NCBI GenBank assembly: GCA_003560175.1
Contig: PWIZ01000302.1
Coordinates: 1 to 5,661 of the forward strand
DNA length: 5,661 nucleotides
Origin: Halomonas sp.
GTDB lineage: Bacteria > Pseudomonadota > Gammaproteobacteria > Pseudomonadales > Halomonadaceae
Direction of reading: 5' to 3'
Both the position numbers and the translations under genes were made by a program. This document shows positions 5,032 to 5,661 of the stretch, in pieces. The notes below the pieces were generated by a model. That model was not told the DNA's origin. It made no database searches and saw nothing but the letters and a program-made list of their open reading frames with translations. Numbering within the stretch: the stretch's first letter is position 1; every line of letters starts with the position of its first letter.

Positions 5032-5661
5032 AGTGACTGGCCTTCGCGACTCGCCGCCCGAGCCCAGGCCCGCCGGGCCGACGGCCTGTGGCGACAGCGC
5101 CAACCCTGGCAGCCGGCCGGCGAGGTAGGCGGCGGCGCCCGATACGACTTCGCCGGCAACGACTACCTGGGCCTGGCCGGTGACCCGCGCCTCGCCGAGG
5201 CCATGGCCGAGGGTGCCCGCCGCTATGGTGCCGGCGCCCGGGCCTCCCACCTGGTCAGCGGCCACCTGGAGGTCCACGACACCCTCGAGTGTCGGCTGGC
5301 CGAGCTCACCGGACGGCCCCGCGCCCTGCTCTTCTCCACCGGCTACCTGGCCAACCTGGGCACCCTCCAGGCGCTCTGCGACGCCGACACCCGGGTGTTC
5401 CAGGACCGCCTCAATCACGCCTCCCTGCTCGACGGTGCAGCACTCGCCGGCGCGCCCTCTCGGCGCTTTCATCATCGCGACCTGGCCGATCTCGACCGCC
5501 TGCTGGATCGCGCCCCCGTCGAGGCACCGCGACTGGTGGTCAGTGACGGGGTATTCAGCATGGACGGTGACGTGGCCGATATTCCCGGCCTCGCCGCGGT
5601 AGCACAGCGCCACCGCGCCTGGCTGATGATCGACGATGCCCATGGCCTCGGCGTGCTCGGC
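5002..5661 (+). CDS. bioF: 8-amino-7-oxononanoate synthase, 3' end outside window
   Basis: The first 220 residues are present and the frame is open to the window edge; the family is usually about 385-400 residues. BioF is a PLP-dependent alpha-oxoamine synthase that joins pimeloyl-ACP (or -CoA) with L-alanine, the first step of biotin ring assembly. Family stretches are YDFAGNDYLGL (48-58), ASHLVSGHLEVHDTLE (81-96), LLFSTGYLAN (109-118), NHASLLDGA (138-146, with H139 matching the PLP-stacking histidine), VVSDGVFSMDGD (179-190) and LMIDDAHGLGVLG (208-220). The PLP lysine lies beyond the edge. The start is ambiguous among ATGs at 5002, 5014 and 5026 in a tandem repeat; none has a good Shine-Dalgarno, and translational coupling from bioB (stop 4997-4999) is likely. 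Confidence 0.96.
   Translation, partial: MSLSMSLSMSSDWPSRLAARAQARRADGLWRQRQPWQPAGEVGGGARYDFAGNDYLGLAGDPRLAEAMAEGARRYGAGARASHLVSGHLEVHDTLECRLAELTGRPRALLFSTGYLANLGTLQALCDADTRVFQDRLNHASLLDGAALAGAPSRRFHHRDLADLDRLLDRAPVEAPRLVVSDGVFSMDGDVADIPGLAAVAQRHRAWLMIDDAHGLGVLG

Noticed and set aside
4969..5643. Minus-strand open frame of about 224 codons opposite bioF
   Set aside because: The plus strand clearly encodes BioF through the window edge; the minus frame is its shadow.

Overview
The window is a GC-rich, densely packed bacterial chromosome segment. Its protein sequences and gene set (folE-folX, an SrkA/YihE kinase, a ComF/GntX protein divergent from bioB, and bioB followed by bioF) suggest a gammaproteobacterium. 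The protein style looks like the Halomonas/Pseudomonas side of the class, but that placement is a judgement from recognised sequences, not a computed one. I see no mobile element, CRISPR array, tRNA or rRNA.

Layout. Positions 1-155 carry no gene I can support; two strong hairpins form a REP-like structured stretch. Positions 156-1149 (minus) hold folE then folX, a two-gene unit that makes dihydroneopterin triphosphate and epimerises it to the monapterin form. Positions 1150-1377 form a divergent control region. It has a candidate folE promoter overlapped by a perfect 9-bp inverted repeat, and an extended -10 promoter for the next gene. Positions 1378-1923 (plus) encode a small exported four-cysteine protein of unknown function, with a stretch that recalls VirB10/TraB-type proteins. 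A 13-bp perfect stem at 1942-1971 separates it from the convergent srkA kinase gene (2008-2994, minus). comF (3059-3832, minus) lies upstream of srkA, with a hairpin just after its stop.

The right part is the biotin operon. bioB (3845-4999, plus) starts 12 bp from the comF start in the opposite direction, and bioF (5002 to the window edge, plus) follows after 2 nt. BioB and BioF catalyse the last and the first steps of the conserved biotin ring-assembly branch. Upstream of bioB, and lying inside the 5' end of comF as drawn, are a perfect TTGACA -35 hexamer and two dyads with GTCAAC/GTTGAC cores. Their spacing fits BirA (biotin repressor) operators.

The genes themselves are ordinary housekeeping and cofactor genes, and I found no convincing new biological system. 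The most interesting points are the doubled BirA-like operator overlapping comF, the unassigned folE operator, the VirB10-like resemblance of the exported protein, and the 12-bp in-frame tandem repeat that gives bioF three possible start codons.
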